11,396 nt of DNA from Sulfurovum sp. (GCA_021159425.1 JAGGRU010000232.1:1-11396); one strand, 5' to 3'. Counted from the first letter of the stretch, positions 1 to 7,269 are shown. The notes: a model not told the origin generated them from the letters alone. Program-made: numbers and translations.

Positions 1-1
1 C

Positions 2-205
2 AACATAGAAACAGGAAGACAACATCAGATACGGGCACATATGGCTTGGCTTGGACATGCTGTCGTGGGTGATGAACGTTACGGAACAAAAGGTGGGAGA
101 ATGGGACTGCACTCTATGAGACTTAGCATTGTTCATCCTAAAAGTAACAAACCTTTACTCTTTGAGGTAGATGCACCTGGAGATTTTTATGGGCTTTTAA
201 AATAA
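2..205 (+). CDS. RluA-family 23S rRNA pseudouridine synthase, C-terminal part (5' end outside the window)
   Basis: The reading frame is open from the window edge to the TAA at 203-205, giving the last 67 residues of a protein. It begins NIETGRQHQIRAHMAWLGH and continues VVGDERYG, which matches the conserved C-terminal part of RluA/RluC/RluD pseudouridine synthases (TGRxHQIRxHxxxxGxPxxGDxxYG). These enzymes convert specific uridines in 23S rRNA or tRNA to pseudouridine. The catalytic Asp motif (HRLDxxTSG) and any S4 RNA-binding domain would lie upstream and cannot be seen, so I cannot say which RluA paralogue this is. The protein ends at the usual place for the family, shortly after the beta strand LLFEVDAPGDF. 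A 101-base gap holding a palindrome and a promoter separates it from the next gene, so it probably belongs to an upstream transcription unit. Confidence 0.9.
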   Translation, partial: NIETGRQHQIRAHMAWLGHAVVGDERYGTKGGRMGLHSMRLSIVHPKSNKPLLFEVDAPGDFYGLLK

Positions 206-225
206 ACCATACTTTATCTTTTATT

Positions 226-241
226 GGTCGGTAAACCGACC
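226..241. repeat. Perfect palindromic hairpin GGTCGG-TAAA-CCGACC
   Basis: A GC-rich stem GGTCGG (226-231) pairs with CCGACC (236-241) around a TAAA loop. It can also be read as a 7-bp stem with an AA loop. It lies between the pseudouridine synthase stop and the helicase promoter. The sequence after it (CTACCATTTGTATTT) is only moderately T-rich, so it is a weak candidate for a factor-independent terminator. It could equally be a dispersed REP-like palindrome. The hairpin is seen directly; its role is inferred. Confidence 0.55.
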
Positions 242-264
242 CTACCATTTGTATTTAATAAATT

Positions 265-273
265 TGATATAAT
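265..273 (+). promoter_or_regulatory. Extended -10 promoter (TGATATAAT) of the helicase operon
   Basis: TG at 265-266, one base, then a perfect TATAAT at 268-273 gives a consensus extended -10 element. No good -35 hexamer sits 16-18 bases upstream, which is usual for sigma-70 promoters in Campylobacterota. Transcription should start near A280, giving a leader of about 27 nt that contains the AAGGA at 296-300. This placement supports a translation start near 307 rather than at the ATG at 415. Confidence 0.7.
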
Positions 274-295
274 TACATTAATATATAGCACTACC

Positions 296-300
296 AAGGA
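296..300 (+). promoter_or_regulatory. Shine-Dalgarno AAGGA that sets the helicase start at ATC 307
   Basis: AAGGA is followed by six bases (AATAAC) and then ATC at 307-309, which is in frame with the helicase. The spacing is ideal. No ATG, GTG or TTG occurs in that frame between the in-frame stop TAG at 286-288 and the ATG at 415. This site therefore argues for a non-canonical ATC start codon, or for an ATG changed to ATC. Confidence 0.6.
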
Positions 301-306
301 AATAAC

Positions 307-1596
307 ATCAAAGCATTTGAAAAACTAAACTTACACCCGGACATTTTAAAAGCCATTGCACATTTTAAATATGAGAATGCAACTGCCATCCAAAACAAGG
401 TCATACCTGTTGCCATGAAGGGTGTAGATGTTTTGGGTGCATCGAAGTCTGGAACAGGAAAATCTGCTGCTTATCTTCTACCTTTACTGAATAAGTTACA
501 AAAAGTAGTGAAAAAAGATCAAAAGGTCATTCGAGCTTTGATCATTGTACCTACCATTGAACTGGTCGATCAGGTTTCACGTTCTATTAATGACTATGGG
601 AAATATCTGGATATTACAAATGTAAAGATCCAAGGAGGGGTACCTAAAAGTTCTCAACTTGAACGCCTTAAAAAAGGTACAGACATCGTTGTGGCGACAC
701 CGGGGCGTTTACAGTCTCTCATTGCAGACAGGAAAATAAACCTTGAACATGTGACTACTGTCATTTTGGATGAAGCCGATACTATGCTTGACCTTGGTTT
801 CCTTGATGAGATCAAAGCTATTTTAAACTACTGTGGTCAGCCTAGGCAAACGCTGATGTTCTCGGCAACTATTTCTCAGAATATTAAAAAACTGGCGAAA
901 GAGTTTTTGATATCTCCAGCTATTGTAGAAGTAAGTCAGAGAAGAGATATTGTTGACTTTATCGTACACAAAGCCTATAAAGTGGACAAAGGCAGAAAAG
1001 CTGAACTCGTAGCCAAACTCATTGAAGACAAAAACCTCAATCAAATACTTCTTTTTGCCTCTTCCAAAGAGCATGCCAATAAAATTTATGAATATCTCAA
1101 GAGCAAAAAGATCAGAACATCCATTATACATGGAGACTTGAACAGAGGAGCCAGAGCAAAATCTTTAGCCCTTCTAAAAAGCGGGAAGACACAAGTACTT
1201 GTAGCCACAGACATTGCCGCAAGAGGTATAGACATTCCGCAGCTTGAAATGGTCATTAACTATGAACTGCCGGAACACACTGATGATTTCACACACAGGG
1301 TTGGGAGAACAGGTAGAGCCGGTCATAAAGGTCAAGTGATCTCATTTTTGACAACCCTGGACTATAATACTTTTTCAAAAATAGAAAAAAATCTCAAACT
1401 CAACATCAAAAGAGACATCTATCCGGGCTTTGAGCTGACAGACAAGCAGCCAAGACAGAAACAGCCAAAGAAAAAGTCACTCATTGAACGTAAAGGCGGG
1501 TATGATTTTCATAAAAAGAGAATGGAAAAAAGATCTAAAGCAGCACAATACAAGAAAAAGCCTGATGGCAAAAAAGCTAATAATAAAAAGAGATAA
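307..1596 (+). CDS. DEAD-box ATP-dependent RNA helicase (probable ATC start)
   Basis: ATP-dependent RNA helicase of the RhlE/DeaD/CshA type, likely cytoplasmic and acting on structured mRNA or rRNA. Counting from ATC 307 gives 429 residues. The conserved upstream Phe (F4), the Q motif FKYENATAIQ (20-29), motif I SGTGKS with Lys52, TPGR (131-134), DEAD (155-158), SAT (186-188) and HRVGRTGR (330-337) are all visible. After about residue 370 the tail is Lys/Arg-rich, typical of an RNA-binding extension. The first ATG, at 415 (393 residues), would delete the Q motif and the helix before it, which contacts adenine in all DEAD-box proteins. That is why I place the start at 307, supported by the AAGGA and the promoter. 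It is the first gene of a likely operon; the next gene starts 8 bases after its stop. I do not assign an RhlE, DeaD or CshA symbol. Confidence 0.85.
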   Translation: MKAFEKLNLHPDILKAIAHFKYENATAIQNKVIPVAMKGVDVLGASKSGTGKSAAYLLPLLNKLQKVVKKDQKVIRALIIVPTIELVDQVSRSINDYGKYLDITNVKIQGGVPKSSQLERLKKGTDIVVATPGRLQSLIADRKINLEHVTTVILDEADTMLDLGFLDEIKAILNYCGQPRQTLMFSATISQNIKKLAKEFLISPAIVEVSQRRDIVDFIVHKAYKVDKGRKAELVAKLIEDKNLNQILLFASSKEHANKIYEYLKSKKIRTSIIHGDLNRGARAKSLALLKSGKTQVLVATDIAARGIDIPQLEMVINYELPEHTDDFTHRVGRTGRAGHKGQVISFLTTLDYNTFSKIEKNLKLNIKRDIYPGFELTDKQPRQKQPKKKSLIERKGGYDFHKKRMEKRSKAAQYKKKPDGKKANNKKR

Positions 1597-1604
1597 GAAA
1601 CTCC

Positions 1605-2384
1605 ATGATACAAAACTTTGATACAGAAAACTTTACTTTGGTTCTTTCAGGTGGCGGTGCTTTGGGTATTGCACATTTGGGTGTATTACATGACCTTGAA
1701 AAACAAAATATTGTACCAAATGAAATTGTGGGTACAAGTATGGGCGGTATTATTGGTGCATCTATAGCTATTGGTATGAAAGAGAAAGAAATACTCGAAG
1801 AAATTAAAAGTTTTTCCAATGTCTTCAACTGGATAAAGTTTTCTTTTTCCGGCAATGCTGTTGTAGAAAATGAGAAGATCGCTAAAATATTTGATACTCT
1901 TTTTAAAGACAGAAAGATGAAAGATACGCTTATTCCTCTTAAACTCATCGCTACAAACTTGAATAACGGACATAAAAAAGTATTTACTGCTTTGGATGAT
2001 GTGTTTATCAAAGATGCGCTACTCTCAACTATGGCAATACCCGGCGTATTTGAAGAACATATTATTGATGGGGAAACATACGGTGACGGTTTTCTTTGTG
2101 AAAACCTTGGCGTAAATGAAGCCACATTCAATGATGTTTTAGCTGTAGATGTCATGGGAGAGAACTCTTTTGAAAAAGCAATGCCCGATAATTTCTTTAA
2201 AACTGCAAATGTGATAGAAATGTTTGAAAAGTCAATGCGACTGCTCATTTACAACCAGACCCAAACACATATTAAAAATGCAAATAGAAATATCACTATT
2301 ATTGAACCCATCACAAAAGAGTATAAAACATTTCAATTTCATAAACATAAAGAGATACGTGCTTTAGGCTTGGGTCTACTGTGA
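1605..2384 (+). CDS. Patatin-like phospholipase (RssA type)
   Basis: A 259-residue protein with the patatin fold: oxyanion-hole loop SGGGALG (15-21), nucleophile elbow GTSMG with Ser45, and the catalytic Asp161 in YGDGFLCENLGV. The family uses a Ser-Asp dyad to remove acyl chains from phospholipids or related lipids. The usual DG[GA] box reads DGF here, but the Asp and the following Gly are intact, so I expect activity. There is no signal peptide and no long membrane segment, so the enzyme is probably cytoplasmic or attached to the inner face of the membrane. The length fits the small bacterial RssA/YchK-like patatins. The start lies 8 bases after the helicase stop and its Shine-Dalgarno is weak, suggesting translational coupling. 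The last codons overlap the next gene by 4 bases (GTGA). Confidence 0.88.
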   Translation: MIQNFDTENFTLVLSGGGALGIAHLGVLHDLEKQNIVPNEIVGTSMGGIIGASIAIGMKEKEILEEIKSFSNVFNWIKFSFSGNAVVENEKIAKIFDTLFKDRKMKDTLIPLKLIATNLNNGHKKVFTALDDVFIKDALLSTMAIPGVFEEHIIDGETYGDGFLCENLGVNEATFNDVLAVDVMGENSFEKAMPDNFFKTANVIEMFEKSMRLLIYNQTQTHIKNANRNITIIEPITKEYKTFQFHKHKEIRALGLGLL

Positions 2385-2821
2385 AAGAAAATACATACCC
2401 TAAATTCTTAGTTCTTTTGCAATTTGGACTTATTGGGCTTATGGTACTTTTTTCTCACGGTGTATTAAGTTCAGTACTTGGAATAGCTATTTTTATTTTG
2501 GGTCTGATCATAGGACTGTGGGCTATAGGTCACAATAAAAGAGATAATTTCCATATACAACCAAATTTAAAAGAGGGTTGCCAACTCATCACAACCGGTG
2601 CTTACCGTTTTATTCGCCATCCTATGTACACTTCTGTTATAACAATGATGTTTGCTGTACTTGTTGCAACCCCTACTCTTATAGAATTACTTCTTTTTCT
2701 AACACTTATTGTGGTACTTGTATTAAAAGCTAAAAGAGAAGAAATACTATGGTGTGGACATGATGAAGCGTATATTGAATATAAAAAAAGCACTAAACTT
2801 TTTATACCGTATATTTTATAA
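2381..2821 (+). CDS. Isoprenylcysteine carboxyl methyltransferase (ICMT)/PEMT-like membrane protein
   Basis: A 146-residue membrane protein starting at GTG, which overlaps the patatin stop (GTGA). Hydrophobic segments lie at about 8-25, 28-48 and 83-117. The conserved C-terminal half of the ICMT/phospholipid methyltransferase family is present: a Gly-Tyr-x-x-x-Arg-His-Pro-Met-Tyr motif (GAYRFIRHPMY, 73-83), then Arg-Glu-Glu (119-121) and YIEYKKSTKLFIP near the end. In characterised members these residues bind S-adenosylmethionine and the polar part of a lipid substrate. Bacterial homologues of this size are common and mostly of unknown substrate; prenylated proteins are unlikely in bacteria, so methylation of a lipid or small hydrophobic molecule is the better guess. 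Its coupling to a phospholipase gene fits a role in membrane lipids, but that is inference. Confidence 0.78.
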   Translation: MKENTYPKFLVLLQFGLIGLMVLFSHGVLSSVLGIAIFILGLIIGLWAIGHNKRDNFHIQPNLKEGCQLITTGAYRFIRHPMYTSVITMMFAVLVATPTLIELLLFLTLIVVLVLKAKREEILWCGHDEAYIEYKKSTKLFIPYIL

Positions 2822-2839
2822 TATTAAGGACAAATGTTA

Positions 2840-4003
2840 ATGATAGAAAATGGATTTATTTACCTTGCAGTGCTTATTTTAATCGCTTCAACCATCGTCT
2901 ATACCGAGAAAAAGACCCAAGCAAAGATATTTGAATACTTACCTGCCATTGTCATTATTTACTTTGTGGTCATGTTATTTTCTACTTTTGGATTATGGCA
3001 GAAATCAGAGTCAGTAACAACTACATACAAAGCAGTAAAGTCTAATCTGCTTCCTGCCATGATCTTCCTCATGTTACTCTCTGCCGATATGAGAGAGATC
3101 TTTAAACTGGGTAAAAAAATGTTGCTGACATTCTTTCTTGCTTCAAGTAGTATTGCCCTTGGTTTCATAGGAATGTTTACTCTGTTACATACGTACTTTG
3201 GAGAAGAATCCTGGAAACCTTTTGCTGCACTCTCTGGCTCATGGATGGGCGGTACAGCCAATATGGTCGCCATACAGGGAGCATTGTCTTTGCCAGATTC
3301 TGCCATGGGTTATACCCTGCTCATTGACTCTATTGACTATGCAATATGGGTGATGATACTTCTCGCCCTGGTCCCTTTTTCCAAAAAATTCAACCTTTGG
3401 AGCAACGCCGATACCTCTGCTATAGATGAAGTAGGTAAAAGACTTGCTTTAAAAGAGGAAGCAAAAGATCCTGTCAGTTTTATTTCCATCTCTTTGTTAA
3501 TAAGTGCAGCAGTCATTGTATCTCTAGCCTCACAAACTACGGCAGCATTTCTCCCAACTACTTCATTTTTAACCACTACAACATGGATCGTCATCTTGGC
3601 AACCTTGGCAGGTACACTCTTTGCGATGACACCCTTGGCAAAACTCTCAGGTGCATCTGTTTTAGCAAATATGATGCTCTATCTCATCGTTGCACTCATT
3701 GCTTCAAGAGCTAACTTTGCAGAGCTTACAGAAGCTCCACTCTACATATTTGCCGGGTTTGTCATTATCTTTATACATGTGATCATTATGGTGATATGTG
3801 CAAAATTATTCAAACTTGATCTATTCTCTCTGGGAGTTGCATCACTTGCAAATATTGGGGGCGTAGCTTCAGCACCAATTTTAGCTTCTGCCTATTCTAA
3901 AGCCCTGATCCCTATAGGAGTACTTATGGCAATGATGGGTTATATTGTTGGAACTTTTGGGGGATTGATGGTGGGGAAAATCTTAGAAATTATTGCTGTA
4001 TAG
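2840..4003 (+). CDS. DUF819 family integral membrane protein
   Basis: A very hydrophobic protein of 387 residues with about ten membrane segments, spread from the N-terminus (starting FIYLAVLILIASTIV) to the C-terminus. It matches the DUF819 (YjcL-like) family, including the conserved SGSWMGGTANMVAIQ stretch near residue 135 and a matching small-residue-rich segment, ANIGGVASAPILA, in the second half. The two motifs suggest an inverted repeat of the kind seen in carrier-type transporters. No substrate is established. The AAGGA at 2826-2830 is 9 bases from the ATG at 2840 but only 3 from the ATG at 2834, so I prefer 2840; 2834 would add two residues. It starts 18 bases after the methyltransferase-like gene and ends just before a hairpin, so it is probably the last gene of the helicase operon. 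Confidence 0.82.
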   Translation: MIENGFIYLAVLILIASTIVYTEKKTQAKIFEYLPAIVIIYFVVMLFSTFGLWQKSESVTTTYKAVKSNLLPAMIFLMLLSADMREIFKLGKKMLLTFFLASSSIALGFIGMFTLLHTYFGEESWKPFAALSGSWMGGTANMVAIQGALSLPDSAMGYTLLIDSIDYAIWVMILLALVPFSKKFNLWSNADTSAIDEVGKRLALKEEAKDPVSFISISLLISAAVIVSLASQTTAAFLPTTSFLTTTTWIVILATLAGTLFAMTPLAKLSGASVLANMMLYLIVALIASRANFAELTEAPLYIFAGFVIIFIHVIIMVICAKLFKLDLFSLGVASLANIGGVASAPILASAYSKALIPIGVLMAMMGYIVGTFGGLMVGKILEIIAV

Positions 4004-4005
4004 AA

Positions 4006-4026
4006 CCTCTCATAAAAGATGAGAGG
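4006..4026. terminator. Hairpin between convergent genes, probable bidirectional terminator
   Basis: CCTCTCAT (4006-4013) and ATGAGAGG (4019-4026) form a perfect 8-bp stem around a 5-base loop. It begins two bases after the DUF819 stop and lies 12 bases beyond the end of the convergent lipoprotein gene. Neither flank has a long T-run, so termination strength is uncertain, but its place between converging genes suits a shared terminator. Confidence 0.6.
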
Positions 4027-4038
4027 CCATAAAAAGAT

Positions 4039-4563
4039 CTATCTATACTGTCTACTTGTTGTACGTGATCTGGAAGTTCTGTTGTAATTACCACTGTTTC
4101 TGTTGTTATAATTACCACTATTTCTGTTGTTATAATTACCTCTACTATTGTAATTACCACTGTTTCTATTGTAGTTGTTGTTTCTTCCGTTATTTCTATA
4201 TCTACTACGGTTATTGTAGTCATTTCTATTCCTATAATATCCATACCGTCCGGATTGTGCTCTGTAACGTCGACCATTATAATATCTGTAACCATTGTTA
4301 TAATAGTGTCCAGATCTATATCTATTTCCACGGTAGTGATAATATCCACCTCTGTAATATCCACCATACATATATCTACCGCCATAGTAGTAATATGGTT
4401 GATCATAATAATATGGATAACTATATGATGCCAGAGCAACTGCACCGACACCTACAGCCGCACCGGTAGCAAAAGCCTGTTCTTGTGGGGTACACCCGGT
4501 AAATAACAAAGTTGAAGCAACAGCACCGATCATACCGATCTTTTTAAATTGTTTTCTTATCAT
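4039..4563 (-). CDS. Tyr/Asn/Arg/Gly-rich low-complexity lipoprotein, function unknown
   Basis: A 174-residue protein with a lipoprotein signal: basic start MIRKQFKK, hydrophobic core and lipobox LFTGC with Cys24, so the mature protein should be lipid-anchored in the envelope. Next comes a short Gly/Ala-rich hydrophobic stretch (about 30-46) resembling a glycine zipper. The remainder is extreme in composition: by my count the mature 151 residues contain 34 Tyr, 27 Asn and 25 Arg, with only three acidic residues, no Trp and no further Cys. Tyr dominates 47-110 and Asn dominates 111-161, where NSGNYNNR-like units repeat. No catalytic domain is visible. A surface or matrix-like, aggregation-prone or polyanion-binding role is possible but unproven. 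An AAAGGA sits 7 bases before the ATG, and a -10-like TATACT at 4594-4599 suggests its own promoter downstream of clpB. Confidence 0.8.
   Translation of the reverse strand: MIRKQFKKIGMIGAVASTLLFTGCTPQEQAFATGAAVGVGAVALASYSYPYYYDQPYYYYGGRYMYGGYYRGGYYHYRGNRYRSGHYYNNGYRYYNGRRYRAQSGRYGYYRNRNDYNNRSRYRNNGRNNNYNRNSGNYNSRGNYNNRNSGNYNNRNSGNYNRTSRSRTTSRQYR
4079..4165 (-). repeat. Tandem repeat of 21-24 bp units in the lipoprotein gene
   Basis: Four imperfect units lie head to tail at 4079-4099 (21 bp), 4100-4123 (24 bp), 4124-4144 (21 bp) and 4145-4165 (21 bp). Read on the minus strand they encode variants of NSGNYNNR. All unit lengths are multiples of three, so copy-number changes keep the reading frame. 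Confidence 0.75.
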
Positions 4564-4593
4564 TTTAAAATCCTTTCCTCATTTATTCTCTAT

Positions 4594-4599
4594 AGTATA
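4594..4599 (-). promoter_or_regulatory. Candidate -10 element (TATACT) for the Tyr-rich lipoprotein gene
   Basis: On the minus strand TATACT lies about 30 bases before the ATG, preceded by CTTG and with no recognisable -35 box. A start near 4587 would give a leader of roughly 24 nt that contains the AAAGGA ribosome binding site. Read-through from clpB cannot be excluded, because no clear terminator lies between the two genes. Confidence 0.45.
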
Positions 4600-4631
4600 C
4601 AAGAAAAGTGTTGTTATCGTGTTTATACATA

Positions 4632-7205
4632 TTAAGAGATATTTACTTCTATCTCTCCATTCACAACATCGAAGGCTACCGTAGATCCTTCAACGACTTT
4701 ATCTTCAAGTATTAATTCAGCCAGTCTGTCTTCAACAACCTCATACAAAGCTCTTTTAAGTGGTCTGGCACCATATACAGGATCAAAACCGGCTTCTGCA
4801 ATGTATGCTTTAGCACTAGGTGTAAGCGTAATAGTAATGTCACGCTCTGCAAGTTTATCTTGAATACTTGTAAACATGATATCCACAATACTTGTAATGG
4901 CATCCAGATCAAGCGGGTTAAAGATAACCATATCATCCAAACGGTTGAGGAACTCTGGTTTGAAGTTGCGTTTAAGCTCTTCATTTACCGCGGCTCTTCT
5001 CTCTTCAGCGTCAGTGATGGTCATGATCTTGTCTGAGGCAATATTTGATGTCATGATAATAATGGTATTTTTAAAATCTACCGTGACCCCTTTGTTATCT
5101 GTCAAACGACCATCATCAAGTACTTGCAGGAGTGTATTAAACACATCAGGATGTGCTTTTTCAATCTCATCAAAGAGCACAACAGAGTAAGGTTTTCTTC
5201 TTACGGCTTCAGTAAGTTGACCACCCTCTTCATAGCCCACATATCCCGGAGGTGCACCCACCAAACGGCTCGCTGCATGTTTTTCCATATACTCAGACAT
5301 ATCTATACGTATAAGTGCTTTCTCAGAATCAAAGAGGAACTTTGCAAGTGTCTTGGCTACTTGGGTCTTACCCACACCTGTAGGCCCAAGAAACATAAAA
5401 GACCCTATTGGTCTGTTCAAATCACTCAACCCTGCTTTGTTACGTTTGATGGCACGTGCCACAGCCTTCAGAGCCTCTTCCTGCCCTACTACCTCTTCTT
5501 TAAGAATGCTTTCAATAGCAAGGATCTTCTCTTTTTCTCCCTGCATCATCTTGGACACAGCGATGCCTGTCCAACGACTCACAATGCTGGCTATCATCTC
5601 TTCATCTACAGAGTTTTTAAGCAGTGTCCCCTCAGACATCATTTGAGTCCATTTATCTTCCAAGGCTTGAAGCTTAGTCTCCTCAGCAGGAATTTGCCCG
5701 TACTCTATCTCAGCAGCTTTATTGAAATCACCTTCACGTTTCACCTGCTCTGCTTTATTTGTGAGTGATCCTATAGTAGCTTTCACTTCTGCTATCTGGT
5801 TAAAGACCTCTTTTTCATTGTCAAACTGACTTTGCAGTGACATACGCTTCTCTTCAAGGTCAGCCAACTCTTTTTCTATCTCGGAAAGACGTGAAGTATT
5901 TTTATCACTCTCTTCCATCTTCAAAGCTTCTTTTTCAACTTGCAGTGTAGAGATCTCACGTTTTGCTTTTGAAAGATCCGTAGGCTCAGACTCTATTTGC
6001 ATTTTTAGTTCTGCTGCAGCTTCATCTATAAGGTCGATAGCCTTATCGGGTAAGAATCTATCGGTAATATATCTATCCGACAACTTCGCAGCAGCTACCA
6101 ACGCTGCATCAGTAATGATGACATTGTGGTGTGTTTCAAGTCTGCTCTTGATACCTCTGAGTATTTGCAAGGCTTCATTGATACTTGGTTCTTCAACCTT
6201 AACAGGCTGGAAACGTCTCTGCAGGGCAGTATCTTTTTCAAAGTATTTTCTATACTCTTTGAGGGTAGTTGCTCCTATAGTATGAAGCTCACCACGTGCA
6301 AGTGCAGGTTTAAGGATATTTGCGGCATCCATTCCGCCTTCACCTGCTCCCGCACCAACAATGGTATGAATTTCATCAATGAAAAGGATGATATTTGCAG
6401 ACTCTTTTACTTCATCTATCACCGCTTTGAGTCTGTCTTCAAACTCACCTCTGTACTTCGCACCTGCAATGAGTCTGGACATATCTAATGAAATAACACG
6501 CATGTTTTGCAGACTCAATGGTACTTCTTTGTTGACAATACGCTGTGCAAGCCCTTCTACAATAGCTGTTTTACCAGTTCCCGGTTCACCTATAAGGATA
6601 GGGTTATTTTTGGTTTTACGGATCAGAATTTGCATGATACGCTGTACTTCTTCATCTCTGCCGATAACGGGATCCAACTCTCCGTCTAAAGCTTTTTGAT
6701 TCAAGTCTATACCATATTTGTCAAGTGCTTCGAGTGTTTCATCCCCGGATTGGGAGTCTATTTGTTTACCTCCACGAATACTCTCCAGGGTTTTTTCATA
6801 TTCACTGATATCAACATACTTGCCGATCGTATCTGCAATAAAACCCTCACCGGTATTTGCCATAAGCCATGCATCTACTGCAAGATACTGATCTCCGTTT
6901 GCAGTCATGACACCCTCTGCATTTTGCAGTGAACGAACTAAATTTTGTGAAAGTTTAATATTTTCTTTTGTGACAGATGAAACCGCAGGAAGCTTATTTG
7001 CTATACTTTTTGCTTCCAACTCGATGGCAGCTTTATCTGCATTCATCTTATTAAGTGCTTGGTGCAGAATGGAACCGCTGTTGGTCAACAATGCCCAAAT
7101 AAGATGTATTGGGTCAACTTCCTGATTTTTATTATGTAAAGCAAGTGACACACCTGACTCAATAGTGCCTTGCATTTGGTTCGTTAATTTTTCTAATATA
7201 CTCAT
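4632..7205 (-). CDS. clpB: ATP-dependent chaperone (disaggregase) ClpB
   Basis: ClpB is a cytoplasmic hexameric AAA+ machine that, with DnaK/DnaJ/GrpE, threads aggregated proteins through its pore and frees them for refolding after heat stress. The 857-residue length is normal. Visible parts, in order: Clp N-domain (about 1-145); first ATPase domain with Walker A GEPGTGKT (206-213), Walker B ILFIDE (273-278) and arginine finger near R331; the coiled-coil middle domain (about 405-530) that marks ClpB from ClpA and ClpC; second ATPase domain with Walker A GPTGVGKT (607-614), pore loop GYVGYEEGG (654-662) and Walker B VVLFDE (675-680); and the C-terminal domain with GARPLKRAL. No ClpP-binding IGL/F loop was noticed, as expected. 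An AAGGAG sits 7 bases before the ATG. The promoter is full consensus and overlapped by an HspR-operator-like sequence. Confidence 0.98.
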   Translation of the reverse strand: MSILEKLTNQMQGTIESGVSLALHNKNQEVDPIHLIWALLTNSGSILHQALNKMNADKAAIELEAKSIANKLPAVSSVTKENIKLSQNLVRSLQNAEGVMTANGDQYLAVDAWLMANTGEGFIADTIGKYVDISEYEKTLESIRGGKQIDSQSGDETLEALDKYGIDLNQKALDGELDPVIGRDEEVQRIMQILIRKTKNNPILIGEPGTGKTAIVEGLAQRIVNKEVPLSLQNMRVISLDMSRLIAGAKYRGEFEDRLKAVIDEVKESANIILFIDEIHTIVGAGAGEGGMDAANILKPALARGELHTIGATTLKEYRKYFEKDTALQRRFQPVKVEEPSINEALQILRGIKSRLETHHNVIITDAALVAAAKLSDRYITDRFLPDKAIDLIDEAAAELKMQIESEPTDLSKAKREISTLQVEKEALKMEESDKNTSRLSEIEKELADLEEKRMSLQSQFDNEKEVFNQIAEVKATIGSLTNKAEQVKREGDFNKAAEIEYGQIPAEETKLQALEDKWTQMMSEGTLLKNSVDEEMIASIVSRWTGIAVSKMMQGEKEKILAIESILKEEVVGQEEALKAVARAIKRNKAGLSDLNRPIGSFMFLGPTGVGKTQVAKTLAKFLFDSEKALIRIDMSEYMEKHAASRLVGAPPGYVGYEEGGQLTEAVRRKPYSVVLFDEIEKAHPDVFNTLLQVLDDGRLTDNKGVTVDFKNTIIIMTSNIASDKIMTITDAEERRAAVNEELKRNFKPEFLNRLDDMVIFNPLDLDAITSIVDIMFTSIQDKLAERDITITLTPSAKAYIAEAGFDPVYGARPLKRALYEVVEDRLAELILEDKVVEGSTVAFDVVNGEIEVNIS

Positions 7206-7239
7206 AAAATAACTCCTTAAAATTGTTTAACTATGCGTT

Positions 7240-7268
7240 ATTATACAACTTTAGTCACCTTGTGTCAA
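7240..7268 (-). promoter_or_regulatory. Perfect sigma-70 promoter of clpB (TTGACA-17-TATAAT)
   Basis: On the minus strand TTGACA (7268-7263) and TATAAT (7245-7240) are separated by exactly 17 bases. Transcription should begin near 7234-7232, about 28 nt before the clpB ATG. A full -35 box is unusual in this phylum, where most promoters rely on the -10 element and T-rich upstream sequence. A promoter this strong would normally need a repressor to keep a heat-shock gene quiet. Confidence 0.8.
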
Positions 7269-7269
7269 G
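7249..7269 (-). promoter_or_regulatory. HAIR-like inverted repeat (candidate HspR operator) over the clpB -35 region
   Basis: The minus strand reads CTTGACA-N7-ACTAAAG. The HAIR consensus bound by HspR is CTTGAGT-N7-ACTCAAG, so 11 of 14 half-site bases and the spacing agree. It overlaps the -35 box and spacer, where a bound repressor would block RNA polymerase. HspR controls chaperone genes in Helicobacter, Campylobacter and actinobacteria, which makes clpB a natural target. Part of the match comes from the -35 hexamer itself, so binding is inferred. Confidence 0.5.

Noticed and set aside
1577..2248. 223-codon open frame on the minus strand opposite the patatin gene
   Set aside because: The plus strand encodes a clear patatin with all catalytic motifs. 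The antisense product is Ser/Phe/Ile-rich, without domain features, and is explained by the codon pattern of the sense gene.
4056..4469. 137-codon plus-strand frame full of Tyr, Cys and His opposite the Tyr-rich lipoprotein
   Set aside because: Its odd composition is the reverse reading of the repeats of the real gene. The minus-strand frame has a proper lipoprotein signal and ribosome binding site; this one has neither.
4564..4631. Terminator between clpB and the Tyr-rich lipoprotein gene
   Set aside because: No stem-loop with a T-run could be found in this 68-base gap; only a -10-like element and the ribosome binding site are supported.
5124..5768. 214-codon open frame on the plus strand inside clpB
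   Set aside because: It lies opposite highly conserved ClpB sequence, its product is Cys/His/Phe-rich without recognisable motifs, and no ribosome binding site or promoter was seen.
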